From an uncultured Pelagibacteraceae bacterium (GTDB lineage Bacteria; Pseudomonadota; Alphaproteobacteria; Pelagibacterales; Pelagibacteraceae), in contig CACPCD010000001.1 in assembly GCA_902632315.1 (NCBI GenBank), forward strand, positions 157,478 through 221,477: DNA of 64,000 nucleotides, written 5' to 3'. This document shows positions 20,769 to 31,829 of this stretch, in pieces. A program made the position numbers and the translations under genes. Below the pieces are notes generated by a model. That model was not told the DNA's origin, searched no databases, and saw only the letters and a program-made list of their open reading frames with translations. Every line of letters begins with the position of its first letter. Position 1 is the stretch's first letter.

Positions 20769-21479
20769 ATGAGTGAAATAGCTTTGATTGGAAAAAAAAT
20801 TGGTATGACTAGAGAGTTTTATAAGTCAGGTCAACTGGTGCCTGTGACTGTATTAAAAATTGAAAAGGCAAGAGTTATTAGCGTGATTGAAAAAGAAAAA
20901 AGAGGTTATTCAGCTGTTCAACTAGGTTACGGAAAAATTAAAAATTCAAAAATTAATAAAGCAATGAAAGGCTATTTTACAAAAAAAAATACAGAAGCTA
21001 AAAAAACTCTTAAAGAGTTTAGGGTTGAGAAAACAGAAAACTTTAAAGAAGGAAATGAATTCGGTCTCGAAATTTTTAAAGATGTAAAATTTGTTGATAC
21101 AAGATCAAAAACTATTGGTAAGGGTTTTGCAGGAGCCATGAAAAGACATAATTTTGGTGGTTTGAGAGCTACTCATGGGGTCTCAATATCTCATAGATCT
21201 CATGGTTCTACAGGCCAAAGACAAGATCCAGGCAAGGTATTTAAGGGAAAAAAGATGGCAGGTCACATGGGAGACAAATTAAGAACTATGCAAAATATTG
21301 AAATTATTAAAACAGATTTGGATAATGAATTACTTTATCTTAAAGGATCTATACCAGGATCAAAAAATTCAGAAGTCCTTGTTAAGCGTTCAGTGAAAAA
21401 TATAAAAAAGATGACTGTTATTGAAAAATTAAAAGCTGCTGAAGAAGCTAAAAAAACACCAGAAAAGAAGAAAAAATAA
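20769..21479 (+). CDS. rplC: 50S ribosomal protein L3
   Basis: L3 motif 'SHRSHGSTGQRQDPGKVFKGKKMAGHMG'. Confidence 0.97.
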   Translation: MSEIALIGKKIGMTREFYKSGQLVPVTVLKIEKARVISVIEKEKRGYSAVQLGYGKIKNSKINKAMKGYFTKKNTEAKKTLKEFRVEKTENFKEGNEFGLEIFKDVKFVDTRSKTIGKGFAGAMKRHNFGGLRATHGVSISHRSHGSTGQRQDPGKVFKGKKMAGHMGDKLRTMQNIEIIKTDLDNELLYLKGSIPGSKNSEVLVKRSVKNIKKMTVIEKLKAAEEAKKTPEKKKK

Positions 21480-22102
21480 TGAAAATAGATAAATTAAATT
21501 TAGATGGCAAAAAAAATCAAATTCAAGTTCTAGACAAAATTTTTTCAGCCAAAATAAATAAAAAACTAATTTACTCTGTCTTATATAAAACAAATGCTAA
21601 TTATAAAGGTAGGCATGCAAAGACAAAACAACAAAATGAAGTATCTGGTCCTACATCAAAAATTTATGCTCAAAAAGGTACTGGTAATGCCAGACATGCT
21701 AGTAGAAAGGCTCCTATATTTGTTGGTGGTGGAGTAGCTCATGGCCCAAAAGGAGAAACCTCTTATAAAAAAAGAAAGCTAAATAAAAGTGAAAAAAAAC
21801 AAAGTATAGCTTCTCTTATAAGTGAAAAAAATAAGAATAATAATTTACTTATTTTTAGCGATTTTAATTCAGAAATAAAAAAAACTAAGGAAATGAGCTT
21901 AATAATAAAAAAATTCGAAATTTCAAATGCATTAATTATACTAGACAAAGAATCTAGAAAAAACATAGAACGTGCAGCAAGGAACATTCCAAATATAAAA
22001 GTAACCGATGTTAATCATTTTAGTGCGTTTGATGTTATCAAATTTAGAAAAATTGTTTTTACAGAAAGTTCAGTAAAAGAATTAGAGAAGAGGTATACAT
22101 AA
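21479..22102 (+). CDS. rplD: 50S ribosomal protein L4
   Basis: 'KGTGNARHASRKAPIFVGGGVAHGP'. Confidence 0.96.
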   Translation: MKIDKLNLDGKKNQIQVLDKIFSAKINKKLIYSVLYKTNANYKGRHAKTKQQNEVSGPTSKIYAQKGTGNARHASRKAPIFVGGGVAHGPKGETSYKKRKLNKSEKKQSIASLISEKNKNNNLLIFSDFNSEIKKTKEMSLIIKKFEISNALIILDKESRKNIERAARNIPNIKVTDVNHFSAFDVIKFRKIVFTESSVKELEKRYT

Positions 22103-22396
22103 ATGAGCAAAATTCATCTATATGATACAATTTTATCTCCTTTAGTGACTGAAAAATCTACAAATTTATCTGAACAAAATAAAATTGTTTTTAAGGTTCC
22201 ATCTAAATCAAATAAAAAAAATTTAAAAAAGAATATTGAAAAAATATTTAAGGTTAATGTGACAAAGATTAATATAATAAATAAACAAAATAGAATTAAA
22301 TTAACAAGAGGACGAAAAATTAAAGTTTCAGGATATAAAAAAGCAATAGTGACACTTAAAAAGGGTCAGAGCATAGACTTAACAACTGGTATTTAA
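22103..22396 (+). CDS. rplW: 50S ribosomal protein L23
   Basis: 'SPLVTEKST', position. Confidence 0.95.
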   Translation: MSKIHLYDTILSPLVTEKSTNLSEQNKIVFKVPSKSNKKNLKKNIEKIFKVNVTKINIINKQNRIKLTRGRKIKVSGYKKAIVTLKKGQSIDLTTGI

Positions 22397-22397
22397 T

Positions 22398-23237
22398 ATG
22401 GGATTAAAAACATTTAAACCTTACACAAAATCAACTAGAGGTACAATTCTAGTTGACAGATCAGGTCTATGGAAAGGTAAGCCTTTTAAATCTTTAGTTT
22501 CACCAAAAAATTCGATGAAAGGAAGAAATAATAACGGCCACATAACATCCGTAAATAGAGCTGGTGGTCATAAAAAGATGTATAGACATGTTGATTTTTA
22601 TAGAAAAAAATTTGATATGCCGGCAAATGTTGAGAGAATTGAATATGATCCAAATAGATCATGTTACATAATGTTAGTAAAATTCTCAGATGGAAGTCAT
22701 GCTTATTACCTAGCACCACAAAAAATCAAAATTGGTGATAAAATTGAAAATGGTTCAAAAAAAGAGATTAAGGTTGGTAATTGTATGCCTCTACAAGATA
22801 TCCCTGTTGGTATTGATATTCACAATGTTGAAATTCAACCTGGCGGTGGAGGAAAGATTGCAAGATCTGCAGGCACTTCAGTTACTATAAGCGGATTAGA
22901 CGGAAATTACAGTCTTATAAAATTAGCTTCCGGAGAAGTAAGAAAAATAGACTCAAGATCTTTAGCAACAATAGGTGTTTTAAGTAACCCAGATCAAAAA
23001 AATATCAAAATTGGAAAAGCCGGAAGGTCAAGATGGCTTGGAAGACGACCGCACACTAGGGGAGTAGTGAAAAATCCAGTTGATCACCCCCATGGAGGAG
23101 GAGAGGGTAAATCAGCAGGCGGAAGACATCCTGTTTCTCCAACAGGTCAATCAGCAAAGGGATTGAAAACTAGAGACAATAAGAGAACTGATAAATTTAT
23201 AGTTAAAAGAAGAAATAAAAGAAAGGATACTAAATAA
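22398..23237 (+). CDS. rplB: 50S ribosomal protein L2
   Basis: '[25 protein letters not shown]'. Confidence 0.98.
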   Translation: MGLKTFKPYTKSTRGTILVDRSGLWKGKPFKSLVSPKNSMKGRNNNGHITSVNRAGGHKKMYRHVDFYRKKFDMPANVERIEYDPNRSCYIMLVKFSDGSHAYYLAPQKIKIGDKIENGSKKEIKVGNCMPLQDIPVGIDIHNVEIQPGGGGKIARSAGTSVTISGLDGNYSLIKLASGEVRKIDSRSLATIGVLSNPDQKNIKIGKAGRSRWLGRRPHTRGVVKNPVDHPHGGGEGKSAGGRHPVSPTGQSAKGLKTRDNKRTDKFIVKRRNKRKDTK

Positions 23238-23536
23238 TGGCTAGAGCGGTTTGGAAAGGTCCTTTTGTTGAAGAAAGCTTAATGAAAAAAGTTGATAAAT
23301 ACAAAGTTGACCCAAAAAAGATTCCAATAAAAACTTGGTCAAGAAAATCTACAATTATTCCTGATTTTGTTGGTGTAAGTTTTTTAATTTATAACGGCAA
23401 AAAGTTTATACCAATAACAATCTCTGAGGATATGGTGGGCCATAAACTAGGGGAATTTGCACCCACAAGAACTTTTTTTGGTCATACTCCGGCAGATAAA
23501 AAAGCAAAACCAGCGGAAGCCGAGGTTAAAAAATAA
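23237..23536 (+). CDS. rpsS: 30S ribosomal protein S19
   Basis: '[15 protein letters not shown]...[13 protein letters not shown]'. Confidence 0.97.
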   Translation: MARAVWKGPFVEESLMKKVDKYKVDPKKIPIKTWSRKSTIIPDFVGVSFLIYNGKKFIPITISEDMVGHKLGEFAPTRTFFGHTPADKKAKPAEAEVKK

Positions 23537-23538
23537 TT

Positions 23539-23943
23539 ATGAGTAAAGAAACAATAAATAAGAATAATAAAGAAAAAATAGTGAGGTCTATTAACAATAA
23601 TATAAGATCGAGTGTAAGAAAACTTAATCCAATTTTAAAAGGAATAGTTGGTAAAAAAGTTGATATAGCTATTAGAGACCTACAATTTTCTGAAAAGAGA
23701 ATTAGTAAAGATATTCGAAAAACACTAAATTCTGCTGTAGCCAATGCAGAAAATAATTTTCAATATGATATAGATAAACTTTTTGTAAAAGAAGCCTATT
23801 GTGGAAAAAAGATCATAATGAAAAGATTTAGACCCAGAGCAAAAGGTAGAGCAGCGCCAATATTAAAACCTTACTCGAGTGTTACGATAATTCTATCAGA
23901 AAACCAAAAAAAGAAAGTGGAAAATCATGGGACAAAAAGTTAA
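23539..23943 (+). CDS. rplV: 50S ribosomal protein L22
   Basis: '[24 protein letters not shown]'. Confidence 0.95.
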   Translation: MSKETINKNNKEKIVRSINNNIRSSVRKLNPILKGIVGKKVDIAIRDLQFSEKRISKDIRKTLNSAVANAENNFQYDIDKLFVKEAYCGKKIIMKRFRPRAKGRAAPILKPYSSVTIILSENQKKKVENHGTKS

Positions 23944-24607
23944 TCCAGTAGGTTTTAGGTTGGGTGTCAACAGAGGCTGGGACTCTGTCTGGTATGCAAA
24001 AAAAAAGGACTTTGGTAATTATTTAATAGAGGATTTCAAAATAAGAGAATATATCAAAAAAAATGTGATTAATTCAGGTGTATCAAAAGTTATGATCGAA
24101 AGGACTTCAAATAAGTGTTATGTTACAATTTATACCTCAAGGCCGGGTTTTGTAATTGGTAAAAAAGGAAGTGATATAGACAAAATTAAAAACAATCTAG
24201 CTAAGCTTACATCAAACGAAGTAGCTTTAAACATCAAAGAAATAAAAAAACCAGAAACAAATGCTTATTTAGTTGCAGAAAATATTGCACAACAATTAGT
24301 TAAAAGAATTTCTTATAGACGAGCAATGAAGAGAGCAATGCAATCATGTTTAAGATTAGGAGCTAAAGGAATTAAAGTTTCGATAAGTGGAAGATTAGGT
24401 GGAAATGAAATTGCTAGAACAGAATGGTTAAGAGACGGCAGCATTCCATCTCATACACTAAGAGCGGATATTGATTATGCAGAAGCCGAGGCGTTAACAA
24501 CTTATGGTATAATTGGAATTAAAGTTTGGATTTACAAAGGAGAAGTTTTTGCAAAAGAGTTTAGTCAGGAGACCAACAAAGTGATGAATAAAGAGGTAAA
24601 AGAGTAA
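23927..24607 (+). CDS. rpsC: 30S ribosomal protein S3
   Basis: '[13 protein letters not shown]', KH domain. Confidence 0.98.
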   Translation: MGQKVNPVGFRLGVNRGWDSVWYAKKKDFGNYLIEDFKIREYIKKNVINSGVSKVMIERTSNKCYVTIYTSRPGFVIGKKGSDIDKIKNNLAKLTSNEVALNIKEIKKPETNAYLVAENIAQQLVKRISYRRAMKRAMQSCLRLGAKGIKVSISGRLGGNEIARTEWLRDGSIPSHTLRADIDYAEAEALTTYGIIGIKVWIYKGEVFAKEFSQETNKVMNKEVKE

Positions 24608-24608
24608 G

Positions 24609-25019
24609 ATGTTGCAACCAGTAAGAACTAAATGGAGAAAAGCTCATAAAGGTAGAATTCATGGAACTGCCTCGAGAGCTAATTTTATAAATTATGGAGC
24701 ATTTGCCCTAAAAGCTCTAACACCTGACAGGGTAACTGGGAAACAAATTGAAGCTGCCAGAGTTGCTTTAACAAGACATATGAAAAGACAAGGAAGGGTT
24801 TGGACTAGAATTTTTCCTAATATTCCAGTCTCAAAAAAACCAATAGAGGTTAGAATGGGTAAAGGAAAGGGTTCACCAGAATTTTATGCGTGCAGAGTTA
24901 AACCAGGTAGAATTTTATTTGAAGTAGATGGTGTTTCAGAACAAATAGCTAAAGAAGCCTTATACAAAGCCTCAGCTAAATTACCAATTAAGACAAAAAC
25001 CATAAAGAGGTTTGCTTAA
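24609..25019 (+). CDS. rplP: 50S ribosomal protein L16
   Basis: L16 sequence and position. Confidence 0.97.
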   Translation: MLQPVRTKWRKAHKGRIHGTASRANFINYGAFALKALTPDRVTGKQIEAARVALTRHMKRQGRVWTRIFPNIPVSKKPIEVRMGKGKGSPEFYACRVKPGRILFEVDGVSEQIAKEALYKASAKLPIKTKTIKRFA

Positions 25020-25020
25020 A

Positions 25021-25212
25021 ATGAAAAAACAGGAAGTCAAAAAAATGTCAAAAGACGAGATTTTGAAAAATATTGATAAAAATAAAAAAGATTTATTCAA
25101 TTTTAGATTTCAAAAAGTAAACTCGCAAGTTACAAACCCAGCAAAAATTGGAGAAACAAAAAAAAATATTGCAAGATTGAAAACAATTTTAAAAGGAAAA
25201 TTAAATGCCTAA
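25021..25212 (+). CDS. rpmC: 50S ribosomal protein L29
   Basis: Small Lys-rich helical protein between L16 and S17; ATG at 25021. Confidence 0.9.
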   Translation: MKKQEVKKMSKDEILKNIDKNKKDLFNFRFQKVNSQVTNPAKIGETKKNIARLKTILKGKLNA

Positions 25213-25441
25213 AAAGATACTTACAGGTACCGTAATAAGTGACAAACCAAACAAGACAATAACAGTTGTTGTTGAAAGAAAATATTCACACCCTTTGCTA
25301 AAAAAAGTAATTAAAGTGAAAAAAAAATATAATGTTCATGATGAAAATAATAAATTTAAAACAGGTGATAAAGTCTCAATAATTGAGAGTAAACCTTTTT
25401 CAAAAAATAAGAGATTTCAAGTAATGGAAAGTGTAAAATAA
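25205..25441 (+). CDS. rpsQ: 30S ribosomal protein S17
   Basis: '[27 protein letters not shown]'. Confidence 0.95.
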   Translation: MPKKILTGTVISDKPNKTITVVVERKYSHPLLKKVIKVKKKYNVHDENNKFKTGDKVSIIESKPFSKNKRFQVMESVK

Positions 25442-25809
25442 TGATACAGGTTCAAACAGAATTAATGGTAGCAGATAATACTGGTGCTAAAAAAATTGAA
25501 TGTATAAAAGTGCTAGGTGGCTCTAAAAGAAGATATGCAAGTATCGGTGATACTATTGTAATAGCAGTGAAAGAAGCAATTCCGAAGGGTAAAGTCAAAA
25601 AAGGATCTGTTCACAAAGCTGTTGTGGTAAGAGTCAAAAAAGGAATTCATAGGGATGATGGTTCCAAAGTTAAATTTGATAATAATGCTGCTGTCTTAGT
25701 TGATGACAAAGGTGAACCTGTGGGAACTAGAATATTTGGTCCTGTAACAAGAGAGTTAAGAAATAGAGGGCAAATGAAAATAATTTCATTAGCACCAGAG
25801 GTCTTATAA
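25441..25809 (+). CDS. rplN: 50S ribosomal protein L14
   Basis: L14 sequence '[27 protein letters not shown]'. Confidence 0.98.
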   Translation: MIQVQTELMVADNTGAKKIECIKVLGGSKRRYASIGDTIVIAVKEAIPKGKVKKGSVHKAVVVRVKKGIHRDDGSKVKFDNNAAVLVDDKGEPVGTRIFGPVTRELRNRGQMKIISLAPEVL

Positions 25810-26054
25810 TGATTAAAAAAGGTTTAAAAGTTAAAGTTTTAACTGGAAAAGATAAAAAAAAAGAAGGTGAAGTTATTGAAATTGATAGATCAAATAATAG
25901 AGCCAAAGTAAAACAGATTAATATGGTTAAAAAACATGTTAAAACAACAAAAGAAAAAAAAGGCGGAATTATATCAAAAGAGGATTTTATACATTTATCT
26001 AATTTAAAATTGGTTGGTGATAAAATTAAATCTAAAAAGACTGAGGCAAAATAA
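25809..26054 (+). CDS. rplX: 50S ribosomal protein L24
   Basis: KOW protein between L14 and L5. Confidence 0.93.
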   Translation: MIKKGLKVKVLTGKDKKKEGEVIEIDRSNNRAKVKQINMVKKHVKTTKEKKGGIISKEDFIHLSNLKLVGDKIKSKKTEAK

Positions 26055-26056
26055 TA

Positions 26057-26611
26057 ATGATACCAAGATTAAAAGAGCTTTATTTTAAAGAAATACAACC
26101 ATCATTAAAATCACAATTTGGTTTTAAAAATTTATATATGGGACCTAAAATTGAAAAAATTGTATTAAATATGGGGCTTGGACTTGATGGTAATGACTCT
26201 AAAATTTTAAAGTCATGTGAAGAAGACCTAGCAAAAATAACTGGACAAAAACCTGTTATTACAAAGTTTAAGAAATCAGTCGCAAACTTTAAAACACGTA
26301 AAGGAACTAATGCAGGTTTAAAAGTAACATTAAGAAAAGACAAAATGTATGAATTTTTAGATCGGCTTGTTAATATTGCCTTACCTAGAATCAAAGATTT
26401 TAGGGGTCTTTCATCAAAAGGTTTCGATAATTTTGGAAATTATACTTTTGGGATAAAAGAACACATTATATTTCCAGAGGTAAGCTTTGATAGAGCTGAT
26501 AAGGTAAGAGGATTAGATATCATTATTGTTATTTCATCCAAAAATAATGAACATAGTTATGCTTTGTTAGAAAAATTAAATTTTCCATTTATAAAAAAAG
26601 GAGATAATTAA
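26057..26611 (+). CDS. rplE: 50S ribosomal protein L5
   Basis: L5 sequence. Confidence 0.97.
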   Translation: MIPRLKELYFKEIQPSLKSQFGFKNLYMGPKIEKIVLNMGLGLDGNDSKILKSCEEDLAKITGQKPVITKFKKSVANFKTRKGTNAGLKVTLRKDKMYEFLDRLVNIALPRIKDFRGLSSKGFDNFGNYTFGIKEHIIFPEVSFDRADKVRGLDIIIVISSKNNEHSYALLEKLNFPFIKKGDN

Positions 26612-26612
26612 A

Positions 26613-26918
26613 ATGGCTAAATTGAGCTCAATTAATAAAAATAATAGAAGAATAAAACTATCTAATAAATTTTATCAAAAAAGAGAAAAATTAAAAAAAA
26701 TAGTTATGAATAAAAAACTCCCTCTAGAGGAAAGATTTAAAGCTCAGCAGAAACTGTCTAAGCTTCCAAGAAATTCTGCAAAAACAAGAGTTATGAACAG
26801 ATGTCAAATCACAGGTAGGCCCCATGGTGTTTATAGAAAATTAAAAATTTCAAGAATCGCTCTTAGACAACTTGGTCTCCAAGGAAAGATACCTGGTTTA
26901 ATTAAATCTAGTTGGTAG
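26613..26918 (+). CDS. rpsN: 30S ribosomal protein S14
   Basis: 'RNSAKTRVMNRCQITGRPHGVYRKLKISRIALR'. Confidence 0.97.
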   Translation: MAKLSSINKNNRRIKLSNKFYQKREKLKKIVMNKKLPLEERFKAQQKLSKLPRNSAKTRVMNRCQITGRPHGVYRKLKISRIALRQLGLQGKIPGLIKSSW

Positions 26919-26930
26919 AAAGGAAAAATT

Positions 26931-27326
26931 ATGAGTTTAAGTGATCCAATAGGTGATATGATAGCAAGAGTAAAAAATGCTCAAGCAAGAAATCATAAAA
27001 AAGTTGATTTACCTTCTTCGAATTTTAAAACAAAAATAGCCGATATACTTAAGAATGAAGGTTTTATAAAAGATTTTAAAATAAGTAATGAAAATAATAA
27101 ATCAATATTATCCATGGAACTAAAGTATCATTCAGGAAACCCAGTAATAAGTGCTTTTGAAAGGGTTTCTAAACCAGGAAGAAGAATTTTTTCAAGTGCC
27201 AATGGTCTTCCTAAGATAAACAATGGCTTAGGCATAGCCATTATATCAACACCAAAGGGTGTCATGACAGATATTGACGCTCGTAAACAAAGGGTTGGTG
27301 GGGAAATAATTTGTAAGGTGTTTTAA
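26931..27326 (+). CDS. rpsH: 30S ribosomal protein S8
   Basis: 'DPIGDMIARVKNAQ...GLGIAIISTPKGVMTD'. Confidence 0.97.
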   Translation: MSLSDPIGDMIARVKNAQARNHKKVDLPSSNFKTKIADILKNEGFIKDFKISNENNKSILSMELKYHSGNPVISAFERVSKPGRRIFSSANGLPKINNGLGIAIISTPKGVMTDIDARKQRVGGEIICKVF

Positions 27327-27865
27327 TGTCTAAAATTGGTAAAATTAATATTTCAATTCCAGAAAAAGTAAAAGTTGCTTTAGCAGGAAATATATTGAAC
27401 ATCGAAGGTCCGTTAGGGAAAAAATCAATTAATATTGATCTGGAAACATTCAATCTGGATATAAAAGACGGAAAAGAAATATCTATAAAACCAAAAAAAA
27501 TTGACGATCAAACAAAAAGATTGTGGGGAATGAATAGAAGCTTAATAAACAATGCTGTTATAGGCTCAAGTCAAGGATATGAAAAAATACTTGAGCTTGT
27601 GGGTGTTGGTTATAGAGCTGCATTAAAAGGAAATCAGTTAAACCTTCAATTAGGTTACAGTCATGATATTAATTTCGACATACCCGAAGGTATAAAAGTT
27701 GTAGTTGAAAAACAAACAACGTTAAAAATTTCAGGAGCAGATAAACAACAAGTTGGGGCAGTAGCCTCAAAGCTTAAGACTTTAAGAAAAATTGAACCAT
27801 ATAAAGGAAAAGGTGTGAGGGAGAAAGGTCAATATATTCTAAAGAAAGAAGGGAAAAAGAAATAA
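27326..27865 (+). CDS. rplF: 50S ribosomal protein L6
   Basis: L6 C-terminal '[17 protein letters not shown]'. Confidence 0.96.
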   Translation: MSKIGKINISIPEKVKVALAGNILNIEGPLGKKSINIDLETFNLDIKDGKEISIKPKKIDDQTKRLWGMNRSLINNAVIGSSQGYEKILELVGVGYRAALKGNQLNLQLGYSHDINFDIPEGIKVVVEKQTTLKISGADKQQVGAVASKLKTLRKIEPYKGKGVREKGQYILKKEGKKK

Positions 27866-28221
27866 TGAAATTAAATACAAGTAAAAGAAAAAGATTTAGA
27901 GTGAGCAATAAAGTCAAAAAATTTGCTTCTAATGATCGTTTTAGATTAAGTATATCAAGATCAACAAAAAATATCTCAGCACAAATAATTGATGATAAGA
28001 AAAGCATTACCTTATTATCTGCATCGTCTGTAGAAAAGGATATTAAATCAGTAAAAAAAGTTAATAAAACTGAGCTATCTAAAATAGTAGCTGAAAAACT
28101 TGCAAAAAAAGCTCAAGAAAAAAAAATAACAAAGATTTTTTTTGACAGAGGTGTTTATAAATATCATGGTCGAGTTAAAATATTTGCTGAAACTTTACGT
28201 AAAAATGGGATGGAATTTTAA
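27865..28221 (+). CDS. rplR: 50S ribosomal protein L18
   Basis: '[18 protein letters not shown]...[13 protein letters not shown]'. Confidence 0.95.
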   Translation: MKLNTSKRKRFRVSNKVKKFASNDRFRLSISRSTKNISAQIIDDKKSITLLSASSVEKDIKSVKKVNKTELSKIVAEKLAKKAQEKKITKIFFDRGVYKYHGRVKIFAETLRKNGMEF

Positions 28222-28223
28222 TT

Positions 28224-28739
28224 ATGGACAACATTAAAGATAAAAAAAGTGATGATATTTTAGAGAAGTTGGTTCATATCAACAGGATTACTAAAGTAGT
28301 TAAAGGTGGAAGAAGATTTGGTTTCTCGGCATTAGTTGTTGTAGGGAATCAATCAGGAAAAATTGGTATTGCTCACGCAAAAGCCAAACAAGTGCCTGAT
28401 GCAATTAAAAAGGCTAATGAAATGGCAAGAAGAAAATTAATTCAAATTCCGCTGAGAGAGGGTAGAACTATTCATCATGATGTAAAAGCAAAAGACGGCT
28501 CTGGAAAAATTGTATTAAGAGCAGCTTCTAAAGGAACGGGAATAATTGCAGGTGGGCCTGTTAGAGCAGTTTGTGAAGTTTTGGGAGTAAAGGACATTGT
28601 TGCTAAATCAATGGGTACCTCAAATGCGCATAACGTTATTAGAGCTACTATGAAGGCTTTATTAAAGCAAAATTCTCCAAAACAAATATCATCAATAAGA
28701 AATAAAAAAATCTCTGAAATAATAGAAAAAAGAGGATAA
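28224..28739 (+). CDS. rpsE: 30S ribosomal protein S5
   Basis: '[24 protein letters not shown]'. Confidence 0.97.
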   Translation: MDNIKDKKSDDILEKLVHINRITKVVKGGRRFGFSALVVVGNQSGKIGIAHAKAKQVPDAIKKANEMARRKLIQIPLREGRTIHHDVKAKDGSGKIVLRAASKGTGIIAGGPVRAVCEVLGVKDIVAKSMGTSNAHNVIRATMKALLKQNSPKQISSIRNKKISEIIEKRG

Positions 28740-29191
28740 TGATAACTTTAAATAATAGATTAAAAATAAAAAAGAATAAAATCAGAGTGGGTCGTGGCAT
28801 AGGGTCTGGTAAAGGAAAAACTTCTGGCAGAGGTGTAAAAGGTCAAAAATCAAGATCTGGTGTGGCCATTAAAAGTTTTGAGGGTGGTCAAATGCCTCTT
28901 TATAGACGATTGCCAAAAAGAGGCTTCAACTCAATCAAAAAGAATAATATTGCTATTTTAAATTTAGAAAAGATTCAGTCTTTCATAGATAAAAAAAGTT
29001 TAAAAACTAGTGATACTTTAAACTCAAGCCTACTTAAAAAATTAAACTTAATTAATAAAAATTCAGTTAAATTAAAAATTTTAGGATCTGGAGAAATAAA
29101 AGATAAGATTAATATCGAAGCCGATTTAGCTTCAAAATCTGCAGTAGCAAAGCTTGAAAAAATTGGTGGATCTATTCAACTTAAAAAATAA
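28739..29191 (+). CDS. rplO: 50S ribosomal protein L15
   Basis: '[26 protein letters not shown]'. Confidence 0.96.
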   Translation: MITLNNRLKIKKNKIRVGRGIGSGKGKTSGRGVKGQKSRSGVAIKSFEGGQMPLYRRLPKRGFNSIKKNNIAILNLEKIQSFIDKKSLKTSDTLNSSLLKKLNLINKNSVKLKILGSGEIKDKINIEADLASKSAVAKLEKIGGSIQLKK

Positions 29192-29199
29192 AATTAAAA

Positions 29200-30480
29200 A
29201 TGAGTTCTACGTCTTCAAGTCATGATTTAAGAAATCGTATTTTGTTCACAATAGGTATCTTAGCAGTTTATAGGTTTGGCACTTTTGTTCCATTACCCGG
29301 TATTGATCCAGAACAATTAAAAATAATGATGGAGGGTAATCAGAAAGGCCTTTTGGGCATGTTTAATGTTTTTGCTGGTGGGGCTGTTAGTAGAATGGCT
29401 ATTTTTGCACTTGGAATAATGCCTTACATCTCTTCATCTATTATAGTTCAACTTTTAACTGGAGTATCTGATTATTTTAAAAATCTAAAATCACAAGGTG
29501 AAACGGGAAGGTCAAAGATTACACAAATAACTAGATATGGAACTGTTTTACTTGCGACAGTTCAAGGATACGGTTTAGCAGTTGGTTTAGAGTCATCAGC
29601 TGAATTGGTTATAAATCCAGGTGCTTTTTTTAAAATTTCTACAGTGACTACTATTGTAGCAGGAACAATCTTTTTAATGTGGCTTGGAGAACAAATTACT
29701 CAAAGAGGTATAGGTAACGGTATTTCACTAATTATTTTTGCTGGAATTGTTGCGGAAATACCTAGAGCTCTAGTAACAACTTTTGAATTAGGAAGAACGG
29801 GTGCTGTTTCAACAATTATGATATTGGCTATTTTTATTTTATTAATTTTAACAATATTATTTATTGTATTTATGGAAAGAGCTTTGAGAAAAATTTTAAT
29901 AAATTATCCAAAAAGACAAATGGGGAATAAAATGTATGGTGGTGAATCTTCTCATTTACCTTTAAAAATTAATCAAGCAGGAGTAATTCCAGCTATCTTC
30001 GCATCAGCTTTACTTTTACTTCCAGTAACTTTTTCAAATTTTAATTTCTCTGACAATGAGACTTTCTTGAATTTCAGTTCGTTTTTTACCCAAGGTCAAC
30101 CATTGTATATGTTGTTATATGCATCAGGTATAATTTTTTTTACTTTTTTTTACACATCAATAACTTTTAATCCAACAGAAACTGCAGAAAATTTAAGAAA
30201 GTATGGAGGTTTCATACCTGGAATTAGACCTGGTGAAAGTACAGCCTTATATATAGAGAATATATTGACAAAATTAACTACTATTGGAGCTTTATATTTA
30301 ACATTAGTTTGTTTAATGCCAGAGTTTTTAATTGCTAATTATCCAATACCATTTTATTTAGGAGGAACTTCAATTTTAATTGTTGTCGTAGTTGCAATCG
30401 ATACCGTGACTCAAATACAAACAAGATTAATGAGTTCTCAGTATGAACAGCTTATTAAAAAAACAAAATTTGGTAGATAA
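29200..30480 (+). CDS. secY: Protein translocase subunit SecY
   Basis: Multi-TM SecY sequence and position. Confidence 0.97.
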   Translation: MSSTSSSHDLRNRILFTIGILAVYRFGTFVPLPGIDPEQLKIMMEGNQKGLLGMFNVFAGGAVSRMAIFALGIMPYISSSIIVQLLTGVSDYFKNLKSQGETGRSKITQITRYGTVLLATVQGYGLAVGLESSAELVINPGAFFKISTVTTIVAGTIFLMWLGEQITQRGIGNGISLIIFAGIVAEIPRALVTTFELGRTGAVSTIMILAIFILLILTILFIVFMERALRKILINYPKRQMGNKMYGGESSHLPLKINQAGVIPAIFASALLLLPVTFSNFNFSDNETFLNFSSFFTQGQPLYMLLYASGIIFFTFFYTSITFNPTETAENLRKYGGFIPGIRPGESTALYIENILTKLTTIGALYLTLVCLMPEFLIANYPIPFYLGGTSILIVVVVAIDTVTQIQTRLMSSQYEQLIKKTKFGR

Positions 30481-30483
30481 TAA

Positions 30484-31047
30484 GTGAATATAATACTATT
30501 TGGTCCACCTGGCGCAGGAAAAGGTACACAAGCTAAATATATTGTAAAAAAATTGAAATGTTTTCAAATATCTACCGGAGATATGCTACGAGATGAAATT
30601 CAAAAAAATTCAGAGATAGGAAAAAAAATAATCAATGATATGAATGATGGAAAATTTGTTAATGATGAAATAGTAAATAAATTAATAGAGAATACTGTTT
30701 TTGACCCTGAAAAAAAAGATAAATTAATATTTGATGGTTATCCAAGATCTTTAACCCAAGCTAAGAATTTAGAATTACTATTAAAGAGTTCAAATCAAAA
30801 AGTAAACCTTATCTTTTTTCTTAATGTGAACAAAGATACTATTATAAAAAGAATTAAAAAAAGAAAAGTCTTAGAAAAAAGATCAGATGATAATATAGAT
30901 ACAATTTTAAAAAGATATGACACTTACATGGCAACCACGAGACCAGTCCTGGACTTCTATTCAAAAAATCCTAACTTTCATGAAATTGATGGAAGCTTGG
31001 GAATAGACGAAATAACCGCTAAAATAGATGTTTTTCTCAATGTTTAA
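30484..31047 (+). CDS. adk: Adenylate kinase
   Basis: 'LFGPPGAGKGTQAKYI', GTG start. Confidence 0.96.
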   Translation: MNIILFGPPGAGKGTQAKYIVKKLKCFQISTGDMLRDEIQKNSEIGKKIINDMNDGKFVNDEIVNKLIENTVFDPEKKDKLIFDGYPRSLTQAKNLELLLKSSNQKVNLIFFLNVNKDTIIKRIKKRKVLEKRSDDNIDTILKRYDTYMATTRPVLDFYSKNPNFHEIDGSLGIDEITAKIDVFLNV

Positions 31048-31051
31048 GGCG

Positions 31052-31079
31052 TTGACTTTAAAAGAACTTCTTATATAAC
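31052..31079 (+). promoter_or_regulatory. Candidate sigma70 promoter upstream of rpsM (alpha operon)
   Basis: TTGACT (31052-31057), 16-bp spacer, TATAAC (31074-31079), 24 bp upstream of the rpsM ATG. Confidence 0.55.
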
Positions 31080-31102
31080 AGGCTAAAATTTATCACAAAA
31101 TT

Positions 31103-31522
31103 ATGGCTCGTATTGCAGGTATTAATATTCCCCAAAATAAGTTAGTTCAAATAGGATTAACATATATTTACGGAATAGGTGATAAATTTTCAAAACAAAT
31201 TTGTTCATCATTATCAATTCCAAAAGAGAAAAGAGTTAATCAATTAACTGACGAAGAAATCTTAAAAATAAGAGAATATATAGATCAAAATTTCAAAGTT
31301 GAAGGTGATTTAAGAAGAGACTATTCATTGAGCATAAAAAGACTTATTGATTTAGCATGTTACAGAGGATCAAGGCATAGGAAAAAACTTCCTGTAAGAG
31401 GACAAAGAACTAGATGTAATGCAAGAACAAGAAAAGGTAAGGCTATAGCGATTGCTGGAAAAAAATTAACTCCACTTAAAAAATATTTTAAATGGAATTG
31501 CCTATGTTCAATCTACTTTTAA
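31103..31522 (+). CDS. rpsM: 30S ribosomal protein S13, with aberrant C-terminus running out of frame into rpsK
   Basis: S13 is intact to '[19 protein letters not shown]'; after that it reads '[13 protein letters not shown]', a +1-offset reading of S11 codons. Confidence 0.85.
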   Translation: MARIAGINIPQNKLVQIGLTYIYGIGDKFSKQICSSLSIPKEKRVNQLTDEEILKIREYIDQNFKVEGDLRRDYSLSIKRLIDLACYRGSRHRKKLPVRGQRTRCNARTRKGKAIAIAGKKLTPLKKYFKWNCLCSIYF

Positions 31523-31829
31523 TAACACAATTATTTCAATTGCAGACACTAACGGAAATGTAATTTCATGGGCATCTGCCGGACAAAAAGGTTTTAAAGG
31601 ATCAAGAAAATCAACACCGTATGCAGCTCAAGTTGCAGCGGATTCAGCTGCAGCTAAAGCATTGGAATATGGAATGAAAACTTTATCAGTTGAGGTAAAA
31701 GGACCTGGTTCAGGTCGAGAGACAGCTTTGAGAGCATTACAGGCAAGAGGTTTTAAGATTTTATCTATTAAAGATACAACACCGATGCCACATAATGGAA
31801 CAAGACCACCTAAAAAAAGGAGAGTTTAA
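31470..31829 (+). pseudogene. rpsK: 30S ribosomal protein S11, start codon and basic N-terminus missing
   Basis: Frame reads [34 protein letters not shown]...PPKKRRV*, clear S11 homology; in-frame TAA at 31467-31469 and no ATG/GTG/TTG start before the conserved core. Confidence 0.8.

Noticed and set aside
31470-31500. Programmed +1 frameshift making an S13-S11 fusion
   Set aside because: CTT-AAA could slip, but loss of both the S13 stop and S11 N-terminus at an A-run is more simply a deletion or assembly error. Kept only as a minor possibility in the junction finding.
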